A DNA stretch of 64,000 nucleotides from Lantana camara (Eukaryota; Streptophyta; Magnoliopsida; Lamiales; Verbenaceae), in NCBI GenBank assembly GCA_037501455.1, contig CM074865.1, forward strand, positions 51,664,501-51,728,500. Direction: 5' to 3'. Every line of letters begins with the position of its first letter. Position 1 is the stretch's first letter. The position numbers and the translations under genes were made by a program. Of the stretch, positions 12,068-23,142 are shown piece after piece. Below the pieces are notes generated by a model. It was not told the DNA's origin and searched no databases. It saw only the letters and a list, made by a program, of their open reading frames with translations.

Positions 12068-12388
12068 CCCACGACTCGCGGACATTCTAAGTAAAACCCT
12101 AGGTAGGTACCACTTACCAATTCTAACACCTTTAGAACTCTTAGTAATTGTTTTTCCTTCACCTATCTTTCAATATGGACGCACGACTCGTGCGACATCC
12201 ATATTTACTTAGGTGTTAAGCTAGACCCAACAATCATAAGATCATGATCAAAACTTAGTTCGAACGACCCACGACTCGCGGACATCGCCCTTGCTAAAAT
12301 TGACCACGAAATGTTGATCATTTAAAATGATCAATTAGGTAACTAAGAACTAATAAGCTCCACTAGCTATCCCACGACTCGCGGACAA
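12068..12388. repeat. Four dispersed copies of an 18-nt motif in the copia leader
   Basis: CCCACGACTCGCGGACAT occurs at 12068-12085 and 12268-12285. Close variants lie at 12181-12198 (GCACGACTCGTGCGACAT) and 12371-12388. Spacing is roughly 113, 87 and 103 bp. The sequence between copies also shares short phrases, so the leader may be a decayed tandem array of about 100-bp units. Confidence 0.65.
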
Positions 12389-13347
12389 TAACTAGCTTCA
12401 CTTACTAAACTTAAAACCTATTGATGGAATGCTAGGAATTTAATTCAAAATTTGCATATGGAATTAAACACCTATTGTTCGAAATTAACTTAATATTTAA
12501 TGGGAATTTTCGAATCAACCGGAGAGTTATCCGGTTCGACCTCACCAACATATATGTTATCCAACATAAACAGTTTAAATCATATAAGGGAAAGCTGTAA
12601 CAAAATACGAGCCCTATCTCTATTACATTTTCAATTGAGATTCCCCTCTCTAACATTTTGAGGGGTCTTCACTTATGGCCTCCTTGTTACTTGAATGTGG
12701 TCCATCTTACTCCACGGATGCATTGGCTCCAAAATGAAAATAAAACCTCACCACCTATTCTACTCTCAAAAAAATGAAAAAGTACTGAAAAGTAATAAGG
12801 CTCAATCTTTATATTGGCCTTAGACAAATACACGGGGTATACCCTGGCCTCAAAACAGTAATATAGAAAGCCACATAATAAATCACATAACAGTACGCAC
12901 ATAAGTCAGGCTCCAACCCCAATTTAAACCATCCATGTGCATAAATTAAAACCATAGATAAGTCTAAACCCATGATCACCTAACATGCTTCTTGCGAGAA
13001 TTTAAATTTAGCTAAAAAATTAAAATTCCCCTTTCAAGTCCTAATGACTTAAAACACGACTTGATGTAAGTCTTGTTCATAAAAGTTTTCAATAAATCCC
13101 AAAATTGCTAAAACTAATAAAATTCCAATTAATTTCGGAAAATTAATATTTTATCAAAGATGTAGTTTCCCAAAATTATAAACCGTTTCTATTTCTCAAA
13201 AAAAAAAAAAAAAAAAGCCCAATTTTAATTTTTATTCAAAATAAATTAATTTAATTAAAAAACAGTTTTAATAAAATAAATAAAATTGGGACTGGATTGC
13301 ACGAAATACGAAAATAGATTATGAGAAAAACGGGGCCCGTACTAGAA

Positions 13348-13390
13348 GAGGACCGCACCTATGCGGTGCGCGCGGGGGCGCGTGGTCCTC
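13348..13390. other. GC-rich hairpin at LTR deletion junction
   Basis: Outer arms GAGGACC (13348-13354) and GGTCCTC (13384-13390), with an inner stem CGCACC/GGTGCG at 13354-13370. Homology to the 3' LTR begins at 13392, right after the hairpin, so the missing 1.5 kb of the 5' LTR ends here. Confidence 0.6.
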
Positions 13391-13391
13391 C

Positions 13392-13801
13392 ATGGAAGTA
13401 AGTACCCTCATGTATCACGCACGTATCAACTATACACTTTTCACCTCCATGAAACAAGGTGGTCCTTCTTAAGGGCGTGATCCCACAAGCAAGCCTTAGA
13501 GGAGTTAGGTTGATACTCCCACTATCTGTAGAACTCATCGGCTTGGAGTATTTTACTAATCATGACTTATGTGATATAGGGCTCATTTCATGAACCATTT
13601 CACCTAAATGGTAGAGTCCTAAAGTCATCAGGATTAGGGGAGTTCTCACACATGCACAGCTAAAGTAAACGCATACCAAACAAGAGCATATAAAGAACTG
13701 TTGCCTCAATTCATTATTTTATTCAAAGATTGCCTGTGATTACAATAAGGAAAAGTACAAAGTGGATATACAATCGGCTTTCTAGGGCACTATTCCTAAC
13801 A
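13392..13801 (-). repeat. Copia 5' LTR, truncated
   Basis: Matches 7545-7954 of the 3' LTR over an equal length of 410 bp with a handful of substitutions, and ends with the same CTAACA. The first 1518 bp of the LTR (TATA box, G-box cluster) are absent, so this copy could not have driven transcription after the deletion. Confidence 0.88.
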
Positions 13802-15387
13802 CAAAGGCCATATTTGATCATGCACGCACGTTGAAGAACATATAACACATTTTAAGCCATGTATTTCACGTATGAGCATCGAATTCACATAATTAATTCA
13901 CAAGTATCCACGTAACATATAATATAACAAGTTATATATGCATACAAGACAAGAAAGACGCAAGAAAATCAAACAAAACAAGAAAGAAATGAGAAACGAA
14001 ACAAACGCAGCAGCACCTCTCGAAACTGTGCCAAAATGGGGTCGCGCCTTCTGGTGGTCACGGCCGCGACCACCTCCTCCAGCAGCCTTTCAGCACTGCT
14101 CAAGTCGAAAGTGTATGAAAATCAGGTCGGGGGCGACCTGAATTAGCCTTCCCGCGAACGCGCTGCTCAGTCCGAAAATGGCGAAAATTCTAGCCCGGTT
14201 TCTATCCTCTCAAATCCAGCAACGTAGCAGCAACTTCCAATAGCAAAAGACCACGGAAAAGGTAGCAAAATGAGTACAAAGAATCTGCTAAACACGCAAC
14301 ACACGAAGAGAAAACAAGATCAAAGGCAAGAAAGCTCAAATCCTTCTTCAAGTTCAAGTTTCACAAAATATAAAAATGGTGGGTCAATTTTCAACGAATT
14401 TCCTCCAAATTTCAGATCATATTATCACATAATAATGTCATGAGATCATTTATCATTGATAAATTCAAGGATCGAAGCAAGTATGGCATGAGTTCTTCCA
14501 ATTTTTATCAAAAGACCTTACGATTCATCATGTTGGCCAAAACAAGATCATCTCTCCATTAAAATGAGCAAATAAGTTATCCCATTAAAGATAAGAAGAT
14601 GGAGAATATAATCATGCACTAACCTTTCAAATTTGAGGCAATTTGATCAAGTATTGAGGCCAAAACATGGAAATTGCACACTATTCCTCTTCCTTCTCAT
14701 GGAGTGACAGGTAGCAGTGGAAAAATCCCTTTTTCCTTCTGCTTCCTGATGTGGGACGAAATGTGGGGGGTTAAGGGCTGATCAAAGGGTTAACAAGGGT
14801 TAGTTAAGTTCAAACTTTAGTTAATTTGGTCAAAGAATGAATAAGTTATGCTCAAAAAGGTAAAAAAGGGTTGGAATTGCACACGAGGCTCGAAACGGGC
14901 AGAATACGGGAAAGCAAATGGGCTTAGAAAAATACAAGGTTGGGTTCTGTAGCTTCCATTCTTTGTGACGAGTCCAATACCTCTTCCGGAATTTCAATCC
15001 GAATTCCCGAGCTCAAGTTACGCCCTTCGGAACCCAAGGTGCGCTAAACGAGTTAGGCCCTCAAATCCTTTAACAAATAAAACGGTTCAAAAACCGTATC
15101 AAACAAACACAAAATCATGCAACGAACATAAAATCATACTCATAACACGTATAAATCAGGCATATCACATAATCATGACAGTTAGAAACGAAAACGGGCT
15201 CAAACGGATTAAAAACGACATAAAAAGGATAAAACATTCAAATAATTCAATTAAAGTTCAAATATAAATCAAATAAATCACATAAACATTATAATAAACA
15301 CGTAATTAGTGTAATTAAAATTATTTAAATGTGCACATAGCACTCTCGAACTACGTACCTATACGGCCGGACGAGCGGGATGTTACA
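13802..15387 (-). repeat. Gypsy element B, left LTR, part 2
   Basis: Continuation of the LTR split by copia. It ends GGGATGTTACA at 15387, followed by a polypurine-tract complement. Palindromes at 14053-14074 and 14123-14140 occupy the place where the E1 and D LTRs carry theirs. The rest is AT-rich and noncoding. Confidence 0.7.
14053..14140. promoter_or_regulatory. U3 palindrome cassette, B type
   Basis: Two GC-rich dyads: GTGGTCACGGCCGCGACCAC within 14053-14074 (one mismatch between arms) and CAGGTCGGGGGCGACCTG at 14123-14140 (perfect 7-bp arms around GGGG). They lie in AT-rich surroundings at the position equivalent to the palindrome arrays in the E1, solo, A and D LTRs. Confidence 0.6.
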
Positions 15388-17058
15388 AACTCCCCTCCTT
15401 CAAAAGGACCTGTCCTCAGGTCCTAAAGCAAAGTGTTGATCGAACCATGAATGAAGTCATTTCTAAAGACCCTCTCCTCCGACCCACGCAGCTCTCGAAA
15501 GTCATCGAACCACCATGCTAAGAGAAAATAGGTTAACTCGTTAAACGAGCAACCCCTCAACTCCCTCTCAGGTTCTCCTTAAAGTTAGCAAACCGGACAC
15601 GAAACCCTTAGTCGTTTGCTCCCACTTCCAAGTAGAATTTAGAAGTAGATGGAGAATCCTTCCGATTCTTGATATTCGGTCTTCCACCGATGGCACATTA
15701 GATATTGCTACACAAAGTTTGCAACCTCTTTTCTTATGCTAACATATGATTACCGGATCTGAAGTCTCGAAACCATGAGTGGGATTAGTCTCATGACCGA
15801 GTACTTCTAGAGACATAGGCTCCAACTCTCCGTTAGCACGCACAACCAAAGTGCTCCTTAGTACCTTGATTTGAACGGAGAAGTTTTAAGTACCCTCGGA
15901 AGCAAAACCAATGCCGAAGGAAACTCTCTTCAAAAGCCTCATCCACTCGGAACCGTGCCTCTTCTTTGACGTTCATGTCACAAGATGGTCGTCTATAGAA
16001 AGACGAATCTCCTGTCGAATCCCGATAACACTAGAGACTTACATTCTGAGGCAATTCTCGGTTCTTCTACCGGAACATGTAGTCTATAACACCGTTGTAG
16101 AAACCACACTCGGAGTCACTGACGAAACTCTAAAGAAGCAGGAAAACACCACTCCTCGAAGCTAGCAGAGGGTATTCTTCTCCCACGGTTAACCCGTGTT
16201 GCTCACAGTAATTTATATTCATCTTAAAGTCCATCTTCTTCCTTAGATAGGACTAAGCACTGCACAAAGACGTACTCAATTGATGAAATTACCTTCTAAG
16301 AGATTATCAACTACTTCTAGAACTCCAACACCCACACTAGAGTTATCCGGTAGGAAATTTTCAAGAAAGGTCCAACTCCAGGAGAAAGATCACGACCAGT
16401 TCATCGTTCCAATCAAGTGGCGATAAATTCAACCCTCAAGGAACATAAAAAGGGTCTTACTCCAATGTTTGTCTCCTCAAGCTTGGCTCGACTCTTCTGT
16501 TAGGCAAGCCACAAAGCTTGTTGCACCGTCCCGGAATAATCAACCACTCCACAGAGGATATAAACGGGATAGTCTTCAATCTAGTACCCGAAAATATCGT
16601 TGAGCCCACAAAATGGGACCTCCTAAAGCAACCACCCAACGCGTAAGGCAACACCGTACCTTAACTAGGCGCCTTCAAGAAGAACCACCGAAAGCTCGGC
16701 CCTCACAACTGACAAAGTACTCTCGAGCACTCTTCTTACCAAACTCTCTTTAAAAGAGAGTTCACACAAAAGAAACAAAACTCACAACAAGCAAGAAACA
16801 AGAGGCAACGAGAAAAGAAAAATAACAAGTAAGTGGGTTTCCCCAATTAAATAAAAATGCATATATGAAGTGCATGAATGTTTTAGTGTACCGGTCACCG
16901 TAGTGGTAGTGTTGATTTCGGTGCCCACTTCTTGCTTCTCGAAAGAGTTACCTTGTGCTTGAACCGGGATCTTCAAGTCACGACCTTGTGAATTCTTTAA
17001 GTTCTTGTTGTTCCTCGGACGAACTCTTGCTATGTATCAAAATTTTCCACACTTGAAA
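15388..17058 (-). pseudogene. Gypsy element B internal region, left part
   Basis: Starts with a polypurine-tract complement and the 'ggacctgtcctcaggtcc' phrase found at the pol end of related elements. Segment 15620-15760 matches the integrase segment of E1 near 21075-21210 at the DNA level. Segment 16457-16654 encodes, with shifts, a protease-to-RT linker: FVGSTIFSGTRLKT corresponds to a similar stretch in D1 and D2. Near 16930-17050 decayed gag-like sequence is likely. Most of RT and RNase H is missing or unreadable. It is interrupted at 17058 by E1 and resumes at 30428. Confidence 0.65.
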
Positions 17059-17584
17059 TGTAACACCCCCGGAGCGAAGGGTACCACATCCCCCGCACTA
17101 AGGTCCAACAAGAGTAGCGAAATGGAAGTTCGCACCCGTATCAAACCGTAGCGAACGGGAGACACACAAAACTCACACCCTCGCTAGGCGGCCTACACCC
17201 TCAAGAACTGCGAGAAATAAAATCAGAGTAGCGGAAGCAATTCATAAGCTAACAAAATTCCCAAGATCATCACATATACATATCAAAATGGGGGAGGGTC
17301 AATATTCAAGATACAAGTTAGATTATATACAGAATGTCCAATGCCAACATGGCTAACATAGCACAAGTGTAAACCGAGTACATAATCTTAAAATACATAA
17401 GTAAAAGAAGAAGAAATCCACTACGATGCATGAAGACTCAAGCTATACCACAAGTAGACCCAAAAGACACTTGCCGCCTAGCTTGACTCGGAAGAACCTG
17501 CAAACTCAAACGAAAGGGAAAAGGGGAAAAACAACAACGAGGGTTAGTCCTAAAGACTAGTGAGGGGGTTAACTCACACACCCA

Positions 17585-17597
17585 ATATATATATAGA
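17585..17597 (-). promoter_or_regulatory. E1 LTR TATA box (left copy)
   Basis: An alternating TA tract, read on the minus strand as CTATATATATAT, sits between conserved flanks (gcaaagc on one side, cacaccc on the other). The same arrangement occurs in the right LTR (24337-24348) and at the equivalent place in the D and P LTRs, as expected for a core promoter. Confidence 0.65.
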
Positions 17598-18743
17598 GCA
17601 AAGCAATTAGTCAAAACGGAAGGATCCTTGGATCGAGAGTGGTTTTTGCAAGCCAAATACATTCCCGTGATATAGATATACATAGGTTAAAGGAAAGGTA
17701 AAAAGGAGTAAATCCCAAGTTTTTGGTAATTAGGAATCCACTCTCGTTCCATAGATCATACAAAGCTAAACCAACTCGGCGAGTACGAGTCACACATCCC
17801 AACTTCCATATACGAAGAACAAAGCAAAGCAAAACAAATCATAATCCATCCCCAACACCGGTTGATAGAAGGGTTGATCGGCCCTAACTATCCACATACA
17901 CAGAAGAGACAAGGTTTAATTACTACCTTGAAACCTTCGACGGTTGCCTCCGCCGGCTCAAGAGAAACACCCTTCCTCAACCTCCTAAGGTTGGGTGAGA
18001 CTCTCAAATGGAGGTGTTGATGGAAGAGCTCGGCGACCCCTCGGTCGACCCGAGATTACCATACCACACTCCGGGGCCCAAACATATCACGAAAGTCCCA
18101 CAAGCATACCTCAAAGCTTATCTTTCAAAGCCACATCTCGCTTACACACACAAACTTGCACAAAACTAAACTTTTCAAACAAAAGCAAAATAGCTTATGT
18201 ACTTATAAAAAACGTTTTCAAACTCTTATAACAAATGGGAATAATCCCGCAACATATGTATCATACACTTATTTACCATATAGTATACGTATTCGCATGC
18301 GAGGTTTCAAATCAAATAGGGTTGTAGGTCGAGTAACTAAAAGAACAAAACCTCACCTTATCAACGGACGTAGCGGAGACAAAAAGGGGAAACCGGACAC
18401 CTATGGAGCAAGCTCATCCTCAACAGGAAGGTCCTCTGAACAAGACAAACAACAAGGAACACTCTCAGACTGAATATGAACCACATTGACGCTGGGTACA
18501 TGCGTATGTATGGTTATGCTGCAAATGGTATGAAATGAATCCGCATCTAGGTCATTTATGAGCATTCAATGCATATTCGGACATATATCTTAAACGAGGA
18601 TGTTAATGAAGTCACAAATTCATAACATAAGGCTTAACACAAAATATAACAGGTTGGTCATGCATACACACCAAAAACGAGGCAAGAAGAATCAACAAGA
18701 AGCAACGGAAAGGAAGTAAAAATGAGCAAAAACTAGAGTTCCT

Positions 18744-18962
18744 AGGGGACACGCCCGTGCCCCCCTGGAAGGGCAAGCCGAGACACCCCCGTGTCTCGAT
18801 ACAGAAAAACGAACAACAAAACCTGGAGGTGGCACGCCCGTGTCACCAAGAAAAGGCAAACCGAGACACCCCCGTGTCTCGGTACAGAAAACAAAAAACG
18901 AAATCAAAACGTGACACGCCTATGTCACCAACAAAAGGCAAACCGAGACACCCTTGTGTCTC
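18744..18962. promoter_or_regulatory. U3 palindrome array, E1 type (left LTR)
   Basis: About 82-bp tandem units, each with two different dyads. Dyad 1, GAGACACCCCCGTGTCTC, is centred in 18778-18798, 18861-18882 and (decayed) 18942-18962. Dyad 2, GTGACACGCCCGTGTCAC-like, is at 18829-18847 and 18911-18929, with a variant GGGGACACGCCCGTGCCCCC from 18744. Spacers are A-rich and poorly conserved compared with the dyads. Confidence 0.75.
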
Positions 18963-19963
18963 CGTATAGAAAAAACGTGACCAGTTCAAATAGCAAACTC
19001 AGCAAACCCAATTAAAACCAAACACACAAACTCCAACTACCAAGCAAGGAATTGTAATAAATGCTAAGAATCAAGTCCTAGGAGCATAATATCAACATCA
19101 AATCTCAAGGAAACAAGAAAGGAGCAAGAATCCAACAAATTCTCCCAACATCTACTATTCACATGCTTGCCATATCTCATCAATCAACCATGGAAATGAA
19201 CTCAAGAACACATAAAAGAGAGAAGAGAGAGAGTTGATGACAACCATGAACTCACCTTTCAAATTGGAGAAGCTTGGGTAAAGATTTGAGCTCAAAAATC
19301 TGAAAATGGACAAAGGGGTTTTCTCCTTCCTTCTTGCTGCCTTGTGCTGATCGGTTTTGGGATAGAGAGGGGGAGATTGGCTCGGTTTCCAGTAGAAAAA
19401 AAAGGGAAGAGAGGGCTCAACTCAAGGTCTAATTCATGGTTAAGGCTTGGTTAAGGTTTAAGTGGGGTCCACAAAGTCATAGCTAGGTCAAAAGGTCTTA
19501 ACGAGCTAGAAAAATGTGAGGATTGTCCCATTAAACCCGAATCATCGAAACGAGTTCAACAGAGGTGACGGAATTCGAATCCGAATTCCCGAGCCCAAGA
19601 TACGCGTCTCGGAACCCAAGGTGCGCTAAGTGCTCTTTAGCCTCCATTAGGTCCCATCTCCAAAACGAACCCAAAAAGCAACCAAATCATATAACGAGCA
19701 TATAAACGAGTCCATAAATCATATAATTAACACATATCACGAATTCACAAAAATCAAAATTAATTACGAATCTAAAACGAGCAAAATACAAAGTGAAGGA
19801 AAATTAAACGATCAACTTAAACAAATTCATACCAACGCAATTAAGTACAAATAACTTCAATTAATCCATGTTAGCAATTAAATATCACATAATCACTTAA
19901 AGTAATAAGTAAATAGCGCACATAAGAGGTTACCTGAAAAGTCTGATCGGTCGGGATGTTACA

Positions 19964-19984
19964 AACCTCCCTCCTTCAAAAGGA
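19964..19984 (-). other. E1 polypurine tract
   Basis: Read on the minus strand, a purine run (AAGGAGGGAGGTT) abuts the 3' LTR. It would prime plus-strand DNA synthesis. The same tract is present at 51105 and 58430 in D1 and D2. Confidence 0.8.
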
Positions 19985-19991
19985 CCTGTCC

Positions 19992-20441
19992 TCAGGTCCG
20001 AGGCGTGGTCTTGAAAAGATCCGGATACAACTGTTTCATCTTATCCTCGGTCTCCCAAGTGGCTTCCTCGGATTCTTGGTCACGCCACAAGACTTTTATA
20101 AGAGGGATTTGCCTATTCCTCAACTCTTGCATCTTCCGATCCAACACCTGAACTGGATACTTCTTAAAAGTCAAATCCGGCTCTAACTGAACTTTCTCAA
20201 CTGGAAGAATAGAAGACTCATCGGGATAATGTTTCCGAAGCTGCGAGACATGAAACACATTGTGAATCCCGGTCAAACTCGGTGGTAAATCAAGTCTGTA
20301 AGCTACTTCCCCAACTCGATCAAGGATCTCAAAGGGGCCTACATAGCGAGGGTTAAGCTTCCCGCCTTTACCAATCCGAGCATACCCTTTTGTAGGAGAT
20401 GCCTTTAGAAAGACCTTATCTCCTTTCTCAAACTCTAAGGG
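19992..20441 (-). pseudogene. E1 integrase C-terminus with chromodomain-like tail
   Basis: Continues in frame after a TGA at 20442-20444 and ends at a natural TGA at 19992-19994. The segment GIHNVFHVSQLRKHYPDE is the conserved end of gypsy integrase. It is followed by VQVLDRKMQELRNR, IPLIKVLWRD and EATWETEDKM, the three blocks of a chromodomain-like fold. In chromoviruses this tail binds histone marks and directs insertion into heterochromatin, which fits the surroundings. The D1 and D2 copies share it. Confidence 0.82.
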
Positions 20442-21306
20442 TCATCTTCTCTTATCTGCATAGCTTCTCTGCCTGTCCTGTGCCACCTTCAACCTCTTTC
20501 TAATCACTTTCACCCTCTCGATGGTATCTTGAATCTCCTTAGGCTTATTAGCTCTCTCGAGCTTTCCATCTTTAGTCCATCTCCACTCATCAATATCCCA
20601 AAAGAGAGGGGATCGACATTTCCTTCCATATAGATCCTCATACGGTGCCATCCGAATAGATGACTGAAAGCTGTTGTTGTAGGCATACTCAATCAAATCC
20701 AACTGTTCATCCCACGAATCTTGATAATCTAAGGCACAAGCACGAAGCATATCCTCGAGATATCTTATTAGCCTTTCAGACTGGCCATCCGTCTGTGGGT
20801 GAAATGCAGTGCTAAAGTGGAGCTTCGTCCCTAAACACTTCTGCAATTCCTGCCAAAAACTGGAAGTGAATCGAGGGTCTCTATCTGAAACAATGCTGAC
20901 CCGAGTACCATGCAATCTAACAATCTCCTTCCGATATAACCGGGCTAACTTAGGAACCTTATCGGACATCTTCACCTTAAGGAAATGCGCCGACTTCGTC
21001 AACCGATATATAATCACCCAAATTCCATCGGAACCTCCTTTGGTCCTTGGCAAGCTGGACAAGAAGTCCATTGTCACTTGCTCCCACTTCCACTCGGGTA
21101 TTGGAAGTGGTTGGAGAGTTCCTCCTGGTTTCTGATGTTCTGCCTTCACCACTTAGAATGTTTGACATCTTCTAACACAGTTAGCAACGTCTCTTTTCAT
21201 GCCGTTCCACCAATATAAATTCCTTAGATCCTTGTACATTTTGGTGGTACCGGGATGTACTGCATAGGCTGACTTGTGGGCTTCATCAAGTACCAACTGC
21301 TTCAAC
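20442..21306 (-). pseudogene. E1 integrase zinc finger and catalytic core
   Basis: Zinc-finger region: AVHPGTTKMYKDL, then a YWWNGMKRDVANCV block and RRCQTF, where the second cysteine of the CxxC pair is lost and a TAA (21153-21155) follows. The core carries the three acidic residues: MDFLSSLP, IVSDRDPRF, and the Glu in RYLEDMLRACALDYQ following FHPQTDGQSERLI. TGA at 20442 interrupts the end; D1 and D2 have CGA there, so a CpG transition is likely. The integrase would have inserted the cDNA in the nucleus. Confidence 0.85.
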
Positions 21307-23142
21307 TCATCCGGAACACAAACCTGAAATGAAATGACCCAAAAAGGAAACTCGATCCAACCAGAACTCGCACTTACTGAACTTGGCAAACAATCTGTGC
21401 TCCCGAAGTGTAGACAAGACAATGCTCAAATGCCGCGCGTGCTCCTCTTCGGACCTCGAATACACCAGAATATCATCTATAAAGATGACCGCGAATTTAT
21501 CGAGGTAAGGCCGGAATATTCTGTGCATCATATCCATAAACGCGGCTGGGGCATTGGTAAGACCAAAAGGCATGACCACAAACTCGAAATGCCCATACCT
21601 CGTGTTGAAACCCGTCTTCGGTATATCTCCCTCCCGGATACGTAATTGGTAATACCCTTGCCTTAAATCCAACTTGGAATAAACACTTGAACCTTGCAAG
21701 AGGTCGAACAACTCTTCAATGTGAGGAAGCGGGTATTTGTTTTTAACCGTTAACCGGTTCAGTTCACGGTAGTCAATACACATTCGCAAAGTCCCGTCTT
21801 TCTTCTTTACAAACAGGACCGGAGCACCCCACAGAGAAGTGCTCGGGCGAATGTAACCACACTCTAAGAGCTCGTCCAATTGCGTCTTCAACTCCTTCAA
21901 CTCGGCTGGAGCCATCCTATAGGGAGATTTCGCATACGGTTCTGCTCCGGGATAGAGATCTATTATAAACTCGACGTCCCGATCCGGAGGTAAAGATCCC
22001 AAATTCTCCGGAAACACATCGGGGAATTCCTTCACGATCTCCGTGTCTTCGAGCTTGGCCTGATCCTTTGGCTTATTCAAAAGGTAGGCCACATAGCCTG
22101 TCGCACCGTCCCGGAACAATCTACTTGCTTCCATGAAGGAAATAAATGGGCAGGCCTTCAACCTCTGACCCGCAAAGACCATGGAACCCAAAGTCACCCT
22201 CTTCGCAAAACAATCCATCATAGCCCGGTAACGGTACAACCAGTCCATACCCAGAATCACCCCATAATTCTTAATAGGCATCTTGATCAAATCTGTCGGA
22301 TACTCTTGATCTTCCACAATCATCGGACAACCTCGGTAAACACAACTCGTAGATAAAGTACGACCAGGGGGAGAAGAAACAATAAAGAAATCATCTAGGC
22401 AAGCAACAGGCAATGGAAGAGTAGAAGCAAGCCGGGAAGCAATAAATGAATGCGTTGCTCCCGGATCAAACAATGCATGCAATGGAATGCCATGAATGTG
22501 GATAGTACCTTCAACAACGGTATTGGCATCCACCTCTACATTCTCTTCCTCGCCCTCCAAAGCATAGGCCCTTGCTTGGATCGGTGCTCTCGGAGGCATC
22601 ACCTTCAACGGCTGAGGAGCTCGAGGCTGAGGTGCTCTCACTTGAGGGCAAGTACTAATCATATAGCCGGGCTCTCCACATTTATAACATCTTCTCAATT
22701 TCTTCCGGCAATTCTCCTCGGTGTGATCGGGACCCTTGCAATAGCCACACTGAATCGGGGCAGGTAGAGCTGGTGCCGCTGCTACCGGAGGTCGAGCTTT
22801 CTTGACTGAAGTAGTAGGACCTTGGGGTTTGAAAACCGGAGGCCCACTATAAGATGCAGGCCTCTTCCCCAAATTGGAGCTCGAACCTTGGCCCGAAGAG
22901 TAAGTCTGCCTCAATCTCTTGTTGTTGGCTTCCACCTTAATTGCCTTCCTCGTAGCCTTCTCCCAGGTATCCACCGTAGCCGCCTTAAGAGCATCCTGAA
23001 CCTCATATCTCAAACCATGAATAAAGTTTCGGGCCTTCTGGGTGTCATCATTGGTGATGTGTGGGGCGTACGGTACAAGTCTTTCAAATTCCAAGATATA
23101 CTCTTCAACCGATCGATTCCCTTGTCTCAGTTCTGTAAATTG
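21307..23142 (-). pseudogene. E1 gag C-terminus, protease and reverse transcriptase; RNase H deleted
   Basis: In frame with gag after its stop. Order: the gag end; a CCHC-type knuckle ([14 protein letters not shown] and [14 protein letters not shown] form two knuckles); protease with [12 protein letters not shown] (D-P-G-A in place of the usual D-T/S-G-A); then RT, with [66 protein letters not shown] and the catalytic FIDDILVYS intact. After FLGHFISG the sequence jumps, out of frame, into the integrase region. About 0.85 kb present in D1 (about 52464-53313), holding RNase H, is absent. The element cannot make its own RNase H. Confidence 0.87.

Larger units (their letters stand above)
11862..13391 (-). 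other. Copia untranslated leader
   Basis: About 1.5 kb between gag and the truncated 5' LTR, without coding potential. It holds four copies of a CACGACTCGCGGACAT-like motif (12068-12388), a 20-nt A run (13198-13217) and a GC-rich hairpin at its right end. Normally a primer-binding site would sit here beside the 5' LTR. I find no TGGTATCAGAGC complement, consistent with its loss in the deletion that removed most of the LTR. Confidence 0.6.
6027..13801 (-). mobile_element. Ty1/copia LTR retrotransposon, nearly complete, dead
   Basis: Minus-strand copia element inserted in the left LTR of gypsy element B. It has a full 3' LTR (6027-7954), a polypurine tract, one gag-pol frame (7977-11861), a 1.5-kb leader, and a truncated 5' LTR (13392-13801). 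The domain order gag, protease, integrase, RT, RNase H is that of copia. Flanks are CAAAC (6022-6026) and CAAAG (13802-13806), a target duplication with one mismatch, so both outer ends are original. The 5' LTR lost about 1.5 kb, and no tRNA primer site is found beside it. I do not assign a clade. Confidence 0.92.
17059..19963 (-). repeat. E1 3' LTR (left)
   Basis: 2905 bp, TGTAACACCC...GGATGTTACA. In sense orientation the TATA box is at about 17585-17597, leaving about 530 bp of R-U5, so the U3 is about 2.4 kb and unusually long. It contains the subterminal motif CCACATCCCCCGCAC (17084-17098) and the palindrome array (18744-18962). The open frames in it are not protein-like. Confidence 0.92.

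Noticed and set aside
13198..13217. 20-nt A run as the tail of a SINE or processed retrocopy
   Set aside because: No pol III boxes, gene-like body or target duplication around it; it lies within the copia leader.
18744..18962. CRISPR-like array (repeats of even spacing)
   Set aside because: Units are inside a plant LTR, spacers are near-identical to each other, and there are no cas genes.
18757..19015. Open frames with repeated RHPRVS/PRHPRVSV-like peptides across the palindrome array, as a repeat protein gene
   Set aside because: The repetition comes from the DNA dyads. Overlapping frames on both strands show the same thing, there is no start context or domain, and the D and B versions do not keep a frame.
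21334..21645. Plus-strand frames of 100-170 codons opposite gag-pol (for example 21334-21645, 22450-22767, 22822-23346, 52007-52366, 62158-62571)
   Set aside because: They are antisense shadows of the minus-strand polyproteins; no independent motif or promoter.
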